From positions 1-64,000 of the forward strand of contig NZ_BMJE01000006.1 of assembly GCF_014642915.1 (NCBI RefSeq): a stretch of DNA of 64,000 bases, in the 5' to 3' direction. The notes beneath the pieces were generated by a model that saw only the letters and a list, made by a program, of their open reading frames with translations, had not been told where the DNA came from and searched no databases. The DNA is from Flavobacterium suaedae (GTDB taxonomy: Bacteria > Bacteroidota > Bacteroidia > Flavobacteriales > Flavobacteriaceae). This document shows, piece by piece, positions 52,328 through 62,197 of the stretch (position 1 is the stretch's first letter; each line of letters starts with the position of its first letter). Both the position numbers and the translations under genes were made by a program.

Positions 52328-55051
52328 TTATCGCCATTTACTTACTTTTTCAATCTTATTGTCATCAAGTTGGTTTGCCAGAGCTTTTACTTTTGATTCT
52401 AACAATATTTTTCTGCCTTCAGGGGTGCGTGTAAAAACTAACTCACATTCACCAACAAGTGTTTGCCATTGTTCAGCAAAATATTCTGATGGCTTTTTAT
52501 TCTTAGCAATAGTCTCCGGTACAGCATGATAATCCTGTTGGTTTATAAAGTATAGTTTACTTTTTCGGATAATAATATAGCGCGGATTATTAATAGGACT
52601 TATAACCTCTGTAAGAGAATTAATAAAAATTGATTTTTCGTAGGTTGTGGCACCATCTAAATGGCAGGATACAGCTCCTGTTTCAGATACATTAGTTGTA
52701 ATTTTAAGATAATCGTATTCTGTTTCAATGTGTCCTTCTTTGTATAATGAGCGTAGTACAACTTCGGCTATAGCTTTTATGTCTTTACTTATATCTCTAT
52801 ATTTTATATACAGGCGAAATGAGGTATATATTTTACTGCCAAAAAAAGTGAGTCCTGCAATAGTAATAATTCCCAAGTAAATATTTATCTGCTCCCACGA
52901 CCTTGCTCTTGCCAACCCTTTAAGACCTTGTAACAGATAGGCTAAAAAGCCATATAATAGCTCTGCTATTATATAAGCAATGGTGCGATTATAATAAAAA
53001 TTTTTAGCTTGCCTGTACGTTTTTTTATGTCTTCTTTCTTCAAATGGAATTTTTACCTCTTCAACCATTTGTACACCTTTGCCTAAGGCTTTATCCCATT
53101 TTTCTTTCAGCTCTTTTCTGTTAGCAGCAAGGGTAAGAATCTCTTTGTTTATTTTATCAACAGTGTGCTGTTTACTAATCGTAAATAATGGTATGTTAAG
53201 TCTTTTTGTTCCGTTTTCAATCCCTTGTTCTTCGTTGTATGATACTCCTAAAAAACCTTTAAAACGACGCTCTAATAATTGAAAATCTTCGCCACCTGTC
53301 CAATCATCTTTATCAATACATACCAAATGCCATATATTTCCGGTTTTATTAGCATTACCATTCTCAGCACGCATAGCCCTGCCACGCATTTGATTAGATA
53401 ATACAAACGAACCTACAGAACTGGCGATGATTAGAGCGTTAACGGCAGGGGCGTCCCAACCTTCACCAAGAAGCGATTTAGTACCTATTAAAACTTCTAT
53501 ATGCCCTTCTTCAAAAATATCAGTAACAAGCTGTACAATATTATTTTTAAGCTGGCTGTTAACATCTATGCAAATATAGTTAGAGTCGAATGGTACAGGG
53601 GTAGTACTTATCTCATTAATACCATACTGTGTTTTGGCTATTTTCTGTAATACGGTAAGTGCTGATTTAGGTATGATTACAATACTACCCGAAAGTATGC
53701 CAATTTTTATATTTTTTGGGTTATCCCTGCGCAGTTTTTCGAAAATAGGAATAACCCCAACTTTTCTTAGATAAAGTGTGTTTTCTTCACTTTCTACATA
53801 ATATTCTTTCCTGATATAATCTGTAAGGATTACCAGTCGCAAATCGCTACCCAGTTGCTCATACTCAAAATCTGTAATTGACTTTACAGATTCCAGCTTA
53901 CTGATACTGGATATTAGTTTTTTACTGGTTCTTTCATTATGCTGTAGCATTATTCGCCTTTTCAGCAAAACACCGTTTTCCCGTAATAACTTTTTTAAAG
54001 TAAGTTTATGCTCGTTATATACTTCAAAGTGAACTTTTTCTTTAAACAGATAAAACTCCAGTAAAGTTTCCATCCATTCAAAATCAAGTTCGGGTATTTT
54101 TATATCACTATTACCAATTACCTCTAAATGTTGAGGAGTTATTTCTTTTCCGTTTGCATTTAAAAATATCAGCATGGCAGAATAACACTCCAGATTATTG
54201 TAAACCCAGTCTGTATCACTTTCGGGGTTTACCCACATCGGGTGTTGTCCTATAGCTTGCATTAGTGTTTTATCGTGTTTTACAGTATCAAAAGTTCCCT
54301 GTATTTTCAGCTTTATATCATCAATACTATTTTTTTCCTCTATTGTAGGTAGGCTATAATAGATGTAGTCCTGATGCGGGCATAAATCACCTTCGCTCAC
54401 CAGCTCCGGAACACTTATTTCGGCATCTACAGGACCGTTAAGCTCACAATAGCGTTGCCATTCTGCCGAACTTACATCATAGGGCGGGGTTGCAGTGAGT
54501 GCTACAATTACAGGGTCAATACCTTCTTTAATTTTGGTTAATGTACTCCACCATTCATTTTTTAAGTGATGTGCTTCATCCAAAACTATAGTATTTACGC
54601 CTTGTTCTTTTAGTCCAGCTATTACAGCATCAATATTTTTATTTGATGTGTCCTTACTTTCTTCACTGTCATTATCAGACTCTTCTTCAATAACTTCCGC
54701 TATAGAGGTGTTGTTACAGGCAGCATGTACCCCTTGGTAGGTACTTACCGTCATAAACTTAGGATTTCTGATGTCTTTTGAAATCCAGTCAGGAACAACT
54801 TCCGACTGAAGGAATAATTCACAAAAGCGTTGTATCCATTGGTTGCGTATGGCAATAGTGGGTGTAAGTATTACTACAGGTTTGTTTAGCCTTAGCATTA
54901 CTTCTAACCCTAATACGGTTTTACCTGAACCGGGAGGAGCAATAACATGTAAATGTCGGTTTGATAGGTGCTGTGAAAGTTCTTCCAGTACACGGTTTTG
55001 ATATTTACGCCAAGGATATTTAAAGCTAATGCCTTCGGGGAAATTCTTCAA
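52328..55051 (-). CDS. SF2 DEAD/DEAH helicase with membrane-segment tail
   Basis: 907 residues. Helicase core: Walker A APPGSGKT (38-45), motif Ia TPTIAIRNQW, DEAH box (158-161, VLDEAHHL), motif III LTATPP (185-190), then in the second RecA domain LLGEGWDAPAVNALI and QMRGRAMR (motif VI). An acidic insert lies at about 121-139. After the core come two strong hydrophobic helices (about 690-709 and 723-742), then a 165-residue soluble tail without a recognisable domain. The order of a helicase plus membrane segments plus tail is unusual for a SF2 helicase. Type III restriction-like helicases share the core; no methylase is adjacent. Confidence 0.78.
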   Translation of the reverse strand: MKNFPEGISFKYPWRKYQNRVLEELSQHLSNRHLHVIAPPGSGKTVLGLEVMLRLNKPVVILTPTIAIRNQWIQRFCELFLQSEVVPDWISKDIRNPKFMTVSTYQGVHAACNNTSIAEVIEEESDNDSEESKDTSNKNIDAVIAGLKEQGVNTIVLDEAHHLKNEWWSTLTKIKEGIDPVIVALTATPPYDVSSAEWQRYCELNGPVDAEISVPELVSEGDLCPHQDYIYYSLPTIEEKNSIDDIKLKIQGTFDTVKHDKTLMQAIGQHPMWVNPESDTDWVYNNLECYSAMLIFLNANGKEITPQHLEVIGNSDIKIPELDFEWMETLLEFYLFKEKVHFEVYNEHKLTLKKLLRENGVLLKRRIMLQHNERTSKKLISSISKLESVKSITDFEYEQLGSDLRLVILTDYIRKEYYVESEENTLYLRKVGVIPIFEKLRRDNPKNIKIGILSGSIVIIPKSALTVLQKIAKTQYGINEISTTPVPFDSNYICIDVNSQLKNNIVQLVTDIFEEGHIEVLIGTKSLLGEGWDAPAVNALIIASSVGSFVLSNQMRGRAMRAENGNANKTGNIWHLVCIDKDDWTGGEDFQLLERRFKGFLGVSYNEEQGIENGTKRLNIPLFTISKQHTVDKINKEILTLAANRKELKEKWDKALGKGVQMVEEVKIPFEERRHKKTYRQAKNFYYNRTIAYIIAELLYGFLAYLLQGLKGLARARSWEQINIYLGIITIAGLTFFGSKIYTSFRLYIKYRDISKDIKAIAEVVLRSLYKEGHIETEYDYLKITTNVSETGAVSCHLDGATTYEKSIFINSLTEVISPINNPRYIIIRKSKLYFINQQDYHAVPETIAKNKKPSEYFAEQWQTLVGECELVFTRTPEGRKILLESKVKALANQLDDNKIEKVSKWR

Positions 55052-55084
55052 TGGAAATGGTATTTTTGAGATGGCAATATATAA

Positions 55085-55117
55085 AAAATCCCCACTAAAT
55101 AATTAGCAGGGATTTTA
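55085..55117. terminator. Terminator after fabD
   Basis: AAAATCCC (55085-55092) pairs with GGGATTTT (55109-55116), and CTAA/TTAG (55095-55106) extends the stem. A T-rich tail follows on the minus strand, 23 bases after the fabD stop. Confidence 0.7.
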
Positions 55118-55138
55118 TGAATGTTATATTGTAATTAA

Positions 55139-56014
55139 CTAAGCAGCACTTGTTGCTACTTCTTTATTAATTTTCTTTACAAGCCCTTGTAAAACATTAC
55201 CGGGACCTACCTCTGTAAATTCAGTAGCTCCGTCTGCTATCATGTTTTGTACACTTTGTGTCCATTTTACAGGAGCAGTAAGTTGCTTTATTAAATTCTC
55301 TTTTATTGTTTCCGGTTCTGTTACTGCTGTTGCCGGTACGTTTTGGTATACAGGGCAAACCGGTTTTGCAAAAGTTGTTGCCTCTATTGCAGCAGCAAGC
55401 TCTTCGCGTGCAGGCTCCATCATAGGCGAGTGGAATGCACCACCTACAGGTAGTTTAAGCGCTCTTTTCGCACCGGCTTCTTTCATAGCCTCGCAAGCAC
55501 GGTCTATAGCTTCGGTTTCTCCTGAAATTACTAATTGCCCCGGGCAGTTATAGTTAGCGGCTACCACTACGCCTTCGGTAGCTTCGCATACTTCTTCAAC
55601 AGTTTTATCATCAAGCCCTAATACAGCAGCCATAGTAGATGGAGCTGCTTCGCAAGCTTTTTGCATTGCCATGGCCCGTTGTGAAACCAGCTTAAGTCCA
55701 TCTTCAAAACTTAAAGCTCCTGCCGCAACAAGCGCCGAAAATTCTCCAAGAGAGTGACCCGCTACCATATCAGGCTTAAAGTCTGCTCCCAACGTTTTAG
55801 CTAAAACAACCGAATGTAAAAAAACAGCAGGCTGTGTAACCTTAGTTTGTTTTAGTTCATCAGCAGTACCTTCAAACATAATATCCGTAATACGGAAACC
55901 TAATATTTCATTTGCCTTTTCAAAAAGTTCTTTTGCTTCGGCAGAGTTTTCATATAGTTCTTTACCCATTCCGGTAAACTGAGCTCCCTGTCCGGGAAAT
56001 ACATATGCTTTCAT
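55139..56014 (-). CDS. fabD: Malonyl-CoA:ACP transacylase
   Basis: 291 residues. The nucleophile S88 is in the GHSLGE motif, R113 in SQRAMAMQKA, and the catalytic H195 in GGAFHSPMM. FPGQGAQ at 6-12 is the family opening. It transfers malonate from CoA to acyl carrier protein for fatty-acid elongation in the cytoplasm. Monocistronic with a clear promoter upstream and terminator downstream, divergent from the PepSY-like protein gene. Confidence 0.96.
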   Translation of the reverse strand: MKAYVFPGQGAQFTGMGKELYENSAEAKELFEKANEILGFRITDIMFEGTADELKQTKVTQPAVFLHSVVLAKTLGADFKPDMVAGHSLGEFSALVAAGALSFEDGLKLVSQRAMAMQKACEAAPSTMAAVLGLDDKTVEEVCEATEGVVVAANYNCPGQLVISGETEAIDRACEAMKEAGAKRALKLPVGGAFHSPMMEPAREELAAAIEATTFAKPVCPVYQNVPATAVTEPETIKENLIKQLTAPVKWTQSVQNMIADGATEFTEVGPGNVLQGLVKKINKEVATSAA

Positions 56015-56042
56015 GTTTTGTTTCAGTTTTTGTTTGTAATAG

Positions 56043-56072
56043 CAAAAATAGGTAAATTTCCAGCAGTGCCAA
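56043..56072 (-). promoter_or_regulatory. Promoter of fabD
   Basis: On the minus strand TTG (56072-56070), a 19-base spacer and TATTTTTG (56050-56043) match the Bacteroidota consensus. The start codon lies 29 bases downstream. Confidence 0.6.
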
Positions 56073-56136
56073 GTTTTGTTTATTGTAACATTTTTTACTA
56101 TTTATATACCTATAGTATAAACACCAAACAATTTTT

Positions 56137-57768
56137 ATGAAAAAATCAATTACTATATTTTTATTACTATTTGTAACATTTTGCATTTTTTACTTTGGCA
56201 TGCCTGTGATTAACTATGGTTTTGTAGGGTTGCCATTCGGTTTCCTGTTCCTTATTATTTTGTGGATAGTATTTACCATGCGTGCCGAATCTAAAAAGGA
56301 AAAGATTAATGTAAAATTTAAGCCTTTCCACCGTGCGTTAGGCATTATAGCATTATTGCTTTTACTGTATGTAACCTTATTACCGTTGTTAACCAGTTCG
56401 GCAATGTTTTACAGTAAAGACTATCGTGAAATAATTGGCGAGGTAAAAGATGGTAAAGAAATATCTAACCATATAGCGCCATTAGCTATAAATAAAGTTA
56501 GGGTAGTGGATAGGCAACTGGCATACCTGCTTGGCGAGAAAATATTAGGTTCAGACCCTGCGCTGGGTAGTAAAACAGAACTGGGACACTTTACAGTACA
56601 AAAAGTAGGCGATGAGTTGTACTGGGTAGCCCCGCTATTGCATTCCGGTTTTTTTAAGTGGATAAATAACAGCGAAGGGACTGATGGGTATGTATTAGTT
56701 TCGGCTACCAATGAGCGCGATGTACAGTTAGTACAAAGTATTAATGGCAAGCCACTCAAAATAAAATACCAAAGCGAGGCTTTCTTTATGAGCCAAATGC
56801 AACGCTACCTATATTTTAATGGTTACGCTACTACAGGCTTGGAAGATTATACTTTTGAAATTGATGATAACGGTATGCCGTATTGGGTAGTTACCAAGTA
56901 TAAAAAGCGTATTGGTTTTGGTGGTAATGATGCTGTAGGAGTAGTAGTGCTTGATGCACAAACAGGGGAAATAAAAGAGTATGATATTGATAATACTCCT
57001 GATTGGGTAGACCGTATACAACCGCAAAGTTTTATAGAAGATCAATTAAACGATTGGGGTGAGTATGTGCATGGTTACTGGAATTTCGCCAATGAAAATA
57101 AACTACAAATAACCGAAGGACTTACCTTGGTATATGGAGAAGATGGAAGACCATACTGGTACACAGGGTTAACATCGGTAGGAAAGGATGAGAGTGCCGT
57201 TGGTTTTGTACTGGTAGATACCCGTACTAAGGAAACCACTTACTACCACCAAAGTGGTGCAACCGAATATGCAGCGCGCCGTTCAGCAGAAGGTAAAGTA
57301 CAGGAAAAAGGGTATAATGCCTCTATGCCTGTTCCTTATACTATAAATAATATTCCTACCTATGTAATGACATTAAAAGATGGCGGCGGGCTGGTAAAAA
57401 TGTATGCTATGGTTGCTATTAACGATTATACCATAGTAGGAGTAGGTAACACGATGAGAGAAACCATGATGTCGTTTAAAAATGTATATAACATGGCTGA
57501 TAACCGAATAGACCCTAATGCCATTTCGGACAGAAAAGTAATTAATTCGGTAGTGGCACGTATACAAAGCGATATTAAAAACGGGAATAGTTTTTACTAT
57601 TTTACGGTTGATGGCTCACCTAAAATATTTATAGGATCATCACAACTTTCTAACGAGTTACCTGTTACCGAAGCAGGGGATAGTATAAGTATATCTTTTG
57701 ATGCAGATATTGAAGATGTAATAAACGTATCCAGTTTTGATAATTTAAATCTGGGAGATAAAAAATAA
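56137..57768 (+). CDS. Membrane protein with PepSY-like periplasmic repeats
   Basis: 543 residues, not assigned to a named family. Three N-terminal membrane helices (about 3-23, 27-48 and 68-90) are followed by a large soluble region. This region repeats a strand pattern: PYWVVTKYKKRIGFGGNDAVGVVVLDAQTGEIKEY (about 250-285), PYWYTGLTSVGKDESAVGFVLVDTRTKETTYY (about 338-370) and PTYVMTLKDGG...YAMVAIN (about 407-430), each resembling the 'W-V ... G-V-x-x-D-A-x-T-G-E' form of PepSY domains. PepSY proteins are often protease inhibitors or regulators. Monocistronic, ending before a bidirectional terminator. Function unknown. Confidence 0.7.
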   Translation: MKKSITIFLLLFVTFCIFYFGMPVINYGFVGLPFGFLFLIILWIVFTMRAESKKEKINVKFKPFHRALGIIALLLLLYVTLLPLLTSSAMFYSKDYREIIGEVKDGKEISNHIAPLAINKVRVVDRQLAYLLGEKILGSDPALGSKTELGHFTVQKVGDELYWVAPLLHSGFFKWINNSEGTDGYVLVSATNERDVQLVQSINGKPLKIKYQSEAFFMSQMQRYLYFNGYATTGLEDYTFEIDDNGMPYWVVTKYKKRIGFGGNDAVGVVVLDAQTGEIKEYDIDNTPDWVDRIQPQSFIEDQLNDWGEYVHGYWNFANENKLQITEGLTLVYGEDGRPYWYTGLTSVGKDESAVGFVLVDTRTKETTYYHQSGATEYAARRSAEGKVQEKGYNASMPVPYTINNIPTYVMTLKDGGGLVKMYAMVAINDYTIVGVGNTMRETMMSFKNVYNMADNRIDPNAISDRKVINSVVARIQSDIKNGNSFYYFTVDGSPKIFIGSSQLSNELPVTEAGDSISISFDADIEDVINVSSFDNLNLGDKK

Positions 57769-57790
57769 AAAGAAATTAGATAGCATGAAT

Positions 57791-57822
57791 AAAAAAAGCA
57801 GCCCATCAGGCTGCTTTTTTAT
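57791..57822. terminator. Bidirectional terminator
   Basis: AAAAAAGCAGCC pairs with GGCTGCTTTTTT around a 5-base loop, between the convergent PepSY-like gene and purT. Confidence 0.88.
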
Positions 57823-57846
57823 TTAGTTTACTAATAGTTATTGCTT

Positions 57847-59010
57847 TTAGGATACACTTACTAAAGCAGCAGCCTTCTTAGCTCTCTCAACTATCTCTTC
57901 TATAGAGGTGTCCAAGCTATCGTACGTTAATGATACCCCCATGCGGCGGTATGGTCGTGTAGTAGGCTTACCAAATATCCTGAAATCAGTTTTTGGTAAT
58001 GCAGCTATTTTATCTAAACCTGTATATTGTGGATTTGTTCCGTTTTCTGTTGCTGCTATTACAGCACTTGCGCCTGCTTTTTCCAGAGTAATCTCTGCAA
58101 TAGGCAGGCTTAATATAGCGCGAAGGTGCAGCTCAAACTCATTAAAGTTTTGTGTGCCTGCCAGTGTTACCATACCAGTATCATGTGGGCGTGGAGAAAG
58201 TTCCGAGAAATAAACACCTTCATCGGTAAGGAAAAACTCTACACCAAAAATACCGGCTCCGCCTAAGGCTTCAGTAACTTTTTTAGCCATATCCTGTGCT
58301 TCGGCAATATCCTTGTCAGATACTCTTGCGGGCTGCCAGCTTTCCTGATAATCGCCGCGTTCCTGTCTGTGTCCTATAGGAGAACAGAATAGGGTTGGGT
58401 TGTTATTTTGAGTAACCGTAAGCAGTGTAATTTCCGAATGGAAGTTTACAAAAGCCTCAACGATAACTTCAACAACATCGCCACGGGAACCCTCTACTGC
58501 ATAGTTCCATGCTTTTTCAATATCGCTTTCCGTTTTTATAGTAGATTGTCCTTTACCTGACGATGACATTAATGGTTTTACTACACATGGCATCCCTACT
58601 GCTTCAACTGCTTTTTGTAATTCTTCGGCTGAGGTTGCATAACGATAATCAGCAGTTCTTAACCCAAGGTCTTTTGCAGCAAGGTCGCGAATGGCTTTAC
58701 GGTTCATAGTAAAGTTAGCAGCCTTTGCCGAAGGTACTACAGTTATACCTTGTTTTTCATAATCGTAAAAACGTTCGGTGCGTATGGCTTCTATTTCAGG
58801 GACAATAAAATCAGGTTGGTGTGTAGCTACTACTGCATCCAGCGCGTCGCCATCAAGCATATTGATAACTTCATACCCATGTGCTACCTGCATAGCAGGA
58901 GCATTTTCGTAACTGTCTACCGCTATAACGGTTTGCCCTATACGTTGTGCAGCAATTACAAACTCTTTTCCTAATTCACCTGAACCTAGTAGTAATATTT
59001 TTTTTGTCAT
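57847..59010 (-). CDS. purT: Formate-dependent phosphoribosylglycinamide formyltransferase
   Basis: 387 residues from the ATG at 59010 ([20 protein letters not shown]); an ATG nine codons earlier lies close to the promoter and is less likely. ATP-grasp enzyme: GSGELGKE at 9-16, [21 protein letters not shown] (phosphate loop), and [15 protein letters not shown], the family signature for metal/ATP binding. It makes formyl-GAR from GAR, formate and ATP, the folate-independent third step of purine synthesis. Monocistronic. Confidence 0.96.
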   Translation of the reverse strand: MTKKILLLGSGELGKEFVIAAQRIGQTVIAVDSYENAPAMQVAHGYEVINMLDGDALDAVVATHQPDFIVPEIEAIRTERFYDYEKQGITVVPSAKAANFTMNRKAIRDLAAKDLGLRTADYRYATSAEELQKAVEAVGMPCVVKPLMSSSGKGQSTIKTESDIEKAWNYAVEGSRGDVVEVIVEAFVNFHSEITLLTVTQNNNPTLFCSPIGHRQERGDYQESWQPARVSDKDIAEAQDMAKKVTEALGGAGIFGVEFFLTDEGVYFSELSPRPHDTGMVTLAGTQNFNEFELHLRAILSLPIAEITLEKAGASAVIAATENGTNPQYTGLDKIAALPKTDFRIFGKPTTRPYRRMGVSLTYDSLDTSIEEIVERAKKAAALVSVS

Positions 59011-59034
59011 TATGTTGTGTTGTTGTTTAAAGAG

Positions 59035-59042
59035 CAAAAGTA
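59035..59042 (-). promoter_or_regulatory. Candidate -7 element for purT
   Basis: On the minus strand this reads TACTTTTG, matching TAnnTTTG, 25 bases before the purT start. No -33 TTG in the normal window. Confidence 0.4.
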
Positions 59043-59086
59043 CAAAGATTTACTCTTGGTGTGTTGTAATTGCTTTTACTAAAATC

Positions 59087-59117
59087 AAAAAAGTCCCGCC
59101 ATTGGGCAGGACTTTTA
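59087..59117. terminator. Terminator after the aminotransferase gene
   Basis: AAAAGTCC (59089-59096) pairs with GGACTTTT (59109-59116), and GCC/GGC extends the stem with one mismatch. On the minus strand it follows the aminotransferase stop by 15 bases. Confidence 0.75.
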
Positions 59118-59131
59118 AGTATTATATTTTT

Positions 59132-60313
59132 TTAAGCTAATGCTTCTTTTATTCTTTTTAGTGCTTCGGTAAGTTGCTCCTCACTTGTAGCGTAAGATAT
59201 GCGTAGGCAATCCGGATTTCCAAAAGCCTCGCCTGTTACCGTTGCTACATTAGCATATTCCAAAAGGAACATAGATAAATCATTCGCATCTTTAATTTCT
59301 ACACCTTTTATGGTTTTACCAAAGTATGATGAAACATCAGGAAAAAGGTAAAAAGCACCTTCCGGGATGTTTATTTTAAAGCCCGGTATGTCATTCATCA
59401 TATTGATAACAAGATCCCTGCGCTGGTGGAAAGCCTCTACCATGTGGCTTAATACACTAGGATCTGCCTCTACAGCAGCAATTGTAGCACGTTGTGCAAT
59501 ACTGTTTGCTCCGCTGGTTACCTGTCCCTGCAGTTTAGTACAAGCCTTTGCAATAAATTCAGGAGCGCCAATGTATCCTATTCTCCAGCCTGTCATGGCA
59601 AATGCTTTTGCTACACCGTTTACGGTAATAGTTCTTTCCAGCATCCCCGGTACTGCTGCAATACTGTAGGAACTTCCTGAGAAATTAATATGCTCGTATA
59701 TCTCGTCTGATACTACATAAATATCATGTTTTAACAGTACTTCTGCTAATGCTTCCAGTTCTGCTTTGCTGTAAACCGAACCACTTGGGTTACACGGAGA
59801 GCTAAACCATACCATTTTTGTTTTTGGCGTTATAGCTGCTTCCAGTTGCTCGGCAGTCATTTTAAAATCAGTATCTACACTGGTAGCAACTACTACGGGT
59901 ACACCTCCCGAAAGTTTTATTATTTCGTGGTAGCTTACCCAATATGGTGCAGGCAATATAACCTCGTCACCATCATTAAGCATTACCTGTGCAATGTTAT
60001 ATAGCGATTGTTTCGCTCCTGTAGAAACTACAATTTGAGAAGGCTTATAATCCAGCCCGTTATCCCTTTTAAACTTTTTGCAGATGGCTTCTTTAAGGTC
60101 AGCGTATCCATCTACAGGCGGATAAGCGCTATAATTATCATCAATAGCCTTTTTGGCTGCTTCTTTAATAAAATCAGGAGTGTTAAAGTCAGGCTCGCCT
60201 AAACTTAAGCTTATAATGTCTATTCCCTGTGCTTTTAATTCTCTGGCTTTTGCAGCCATAGCAAGGGTTTGCGAAGTAGATAGATTATTAATTCTGTCAG
60301 AAAGCACGTTCAT
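59132..60313 (-). CDS. Class I aminotransferase (aspartate aminotransferase-like)
   Basis: 393 residues. PLP lysine K236 in NGVAKAFAMTGWRIGYIG, with N175 in SSPCNPSGSV, D203 and Y206 in VSDEIYEHI, and R244 (MTGWRIGY), the fold type I set. The subgroup looks like the Thermus-type aspartate/prephenate aminotransferases (subfamily I-gamma) by LSLGEPDFNTPDFIKEAA. It would transaminate aspartate and 2-oxoglutarate, possibly other amino acids; exact specificity is not settled here. It lies between a desaturase gene and purT, with its own terminator. Confidence 0.9.
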   Translation of the reverse strand: MNVLSDRINNLSTSQTLAMAAKARELKAQGIDIISLSLGEPDFNTPDFIKEAAKKAIDDNYSAYPPVDGYADLKEAICKKFKRDNGLDYKPSQIVVSTGAKQSLYNIAQVMLNDGDEVILPAPYWVSYHEIIKLSGGVPVVVATSVDTDFKMTAEQLEAAITPKTKMVWFSSPCNPSGSVYSKAELEALAEVLLKHDIYVVSDEIYEHINFSGSSYSIAAVPGMLERTITVNGVAKAFAMTGWRIGYIGAPEFIAKACTKLQGQVTSGANSIAQRATIAAVEADPSVLSHMVEAFHQRRDLVINMMNDIPGFKINIPEGAFYLFPDVSSYFGKTIKGVEIKDANDLSMFLLEYANVATVTGEAFGNPDCLRISYATSEEQLTEALKRIKEALA

Positions 60314-60349
60314 AGCTTAATATATGAATTTATGGTGTTTTTTATGTGA

Positions 60350-61453
60350 TTAATTAAGTGCCGGTTGTGAAGGCTTCATTCCAAGTTCTTTCAAGTGCTT
60401 GAAATGTGCTGCTATAGCTTCCGTCATTGTGTTGAACTCATGGTAAGGTAAATTATACTCACGAGCCGTTTCTTTTACAATTTTAGCTATTTCGCTGTAA
60501 TGTATATGGCTTATGTGCGGGAAGATATGGTGCTCAATCTGGTGATTTAAACCTCCCGTAAACCAGTTTATAATTTTGTTTTTCGGAGCAAAATTAGCTG
60601 TAGTGTGTAGCTGGTGTATTGCCCATGTGTTTTCTATTTGTCCGCTTTCATCCGGTATAGGGTTATCGGTTTCTTCTACCACGTGCGCCAACTGGAAAAC
60701 AATACTTAATATTAACCCTGCGGTATAATGCATAATAAAAAAGCCTATTAGTACCTTCCACCATACAATACCTAAAAGCATAGGTACAGCAAGCCATACT
60801 AAAGCATATAATAACTTTGTAACTACAAGAACGGTCCATTGCTTTACAGGGCTACGGAAATCTCCGTATGATAAACCTCTTTTTATATAACGGCGCATCT
60901 GCTTAATATCGGTAGTAATAGCCCAGTTAAAAGTTAGTAATCCGTATAGGAATACAGAATAGTAGTGTTGAAACTTATGGAACCTTCTCCACTTTGCACT
61001 TTGTGTAAACCGAATAATTCTGCCGGCATCCAAATCCTCATCATGCCCGTGAATATTGGTGTAAGTGTGGTGCAATACATTGTGTTGTACCTGCCAGTTA
61101 TATACATTACCTGCTAAAAGGTACATACTGCTTCCCATAACTTTATTCAGCCATGTTTTAGAAGAATAAGAACCATGATTAGCGTCGTGCATTACATTCA
61201 TACCTATACCTGCCATACCAACTCCCATAAGCACCGTTAACAGTAATTGTGCCCATACAGGTATATCAAGCGTAAGTAATATAAAGTAAGGCGCTAACAG
61301 GGCACCAAACATTACTATGGTTTTTATATGGAGTTTCCAGTTTCCGGTTTTTTTAAGTTTATTTTCTTTAAAATAATTGTTTACACGTTTATTTAGCGTC
61401 CTGAAAAACCGCATAGAGTCGTTTTTTGAAAAAACAGGAGGGGTAATGTTCAT
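60350..61453 (-). CDS. Membrane fatty-acid/acyl-CoA desaturase
   Basis: 367 residues with four or more membrane helices (for example about 44-62, 67-88, 195-235) and the three histidine boxes of di-iron desaturases: HDANH (89-93), HNVLHH (124-129) and HQIEHH (304-309, with Q at the position typical of front-end desaturases). No cytochrome b5 domain. It would introduce a double bond into acyl chains in the inner membrane; the HQIEHH box fits the front-end/linoleoyl-CoA type, but the true regiochemistry is unknown. It lies 36 bases upstream of the aminotransferase gene. Confidence 0.9.
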   Translation of the reverse strand: MNITPPVFSKNDSMRFFRTLNKRVNNYFKENKLKKTGNWKLHIKTIVMFGALLAPYFILLTLDIPVWAQLLLTVLMGVGMAGIGMNVMHDANHGSYSSKTWLNKVMGSSMYLLAGNVYNWQVQHNVLHHTYTNIHGHDEDLDAGRIIRFTQSAKWRRFHKFQHYYSVFLYGLLTFNWAITTDIKQMRRYIKRGLSYGDFRSPVKQWTVLVVTKLLYALVWLAVPMLLGIVWWKVLIGFFIMHYTAGLILSIVFQLAHVVEETDNPIPDESGQIENTWAIHQLHTTANFAPKNKIINWFTGGLNHQIEHHIFPHISHIHYSEIAKIVKETAREYNLPYHEFNTMTEAIAAHFKHLKELGMKPSQPALN

Positions 61454-61476
61454 TTTGTAATAAATTTTAAGAAATC

Positions 61477-61484
61477 CAAAGATA
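61477..61484 (-). promoter_or_regulatory. Candidate -7 element for the desaturase gene
   Basis: On the minus strand this is TATCTTTG (TAnnTTTG), 24 bases before the start codon. No -33 TTG seen. Confidence 0.3.
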
Positions 61485-61541
61485 ATTATTAATGCGCTAG
61501 TAAACGCTAAAATTACCTTTAAATTTCTATGTTGAAATGCT

Positions 61542-61549
61542 TACTTTTG
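61542..61549 (+). promoter_or_regulatory. Candidate -7 element for rsmG
   Basis: TACTTTTG matches TAnnTTTG, 13 bases before the rsmG ATG, so the leader would be very short. No -33 TTG at the proper distance. Confidence 0.35.
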
Positions 61550-61561
61550 CCAAAAGTATAA

Positions 61562-62197
61562 ATGATGGATGAGATAATCAATCAGTTCCCTGAACTTACC
61601 CCGCTGCAAAAAGAGCAATTTGCTCGCCTAGAGGAACTTTACAAGGACTGGAATGCAAAAATAAATGTTATTTCCCGTAAGGATATAGATGCTTTATATA
61701 CCAAGCATGTATTGCACTCTTTAGGTATTGCAAAGGTTATGGAGTTTAAGCCCGGTGCCAGTGTTATGGATGTGGGTACAGGTGGTGGATTTCCCGGAGT
61801 GCCGCTGGCGATACTTTTTCCTGAAACTGATTTTTATTTAATAGATGTTATTGCCAAAAAGATAAAGGTAGTGCAGGAGGTAGTGGATGCTTTAGGTTTA
61901 AAAAATGTAAAAGCAGAACAAAAAAGAGCCGAAAAGGTAGACCAACAGTTTGATTTTATTGTAAGCCGTGCCGTTACCAACATGCCCGATTTTGTAAAAT
62001 GGGTAAGAGGTAAAATTAAAAAAGACCAAAACCACGATTTACCAAACGGTATATTGTATTTAAAGGGTGGTGACTTGACAGAGGAACTAGAGGTTTTTCA
62101 GAAAGTAACGATTTACAACTTGTCAGATTATTTTACTGATGAGTTTTTTGAAACTAAAAAAGTAGTACATCTGGCGATGAAATATAAAGGGAATTAA
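61562..62197 (+). CDS. rsmG: 16S rRNA (guanine-N7) methyltransferase RsmG
   Basis: 211 residues. NVISRKD and KHVLHSLGIA are the family opening; VMDVGTGGGFPGVPLAI is the SAM-binding Gly-rich loop; DFIVSRAVTNMPDFVKW follows. RsmG methylates G527 (E. coli numbering) of 16S rRNA. ATG ATG at the start leaves a one-codon ambiguity. It overlaps the convergent esterase gene by 4 bases. Confidence 0.95.
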   Translation: MMDEIINQFPELTPLQKEQFARLEELYKDWNAKINVISRKDIDALYTKHVLHSLGIAKVMEFKPGASVMDVGTGGGFPGVPLAILFPETDFYLIDVIAKKIKVVQEVVDALGLKNVKAEQKRAEKVDQQFDFIVSRAVTNMPDFVKWVRGKIKKDQNHDLPNGILYLKGGDLTEELEVFQKVTIYNLSDYFTDEFFETKKVVHLAMKYKGN

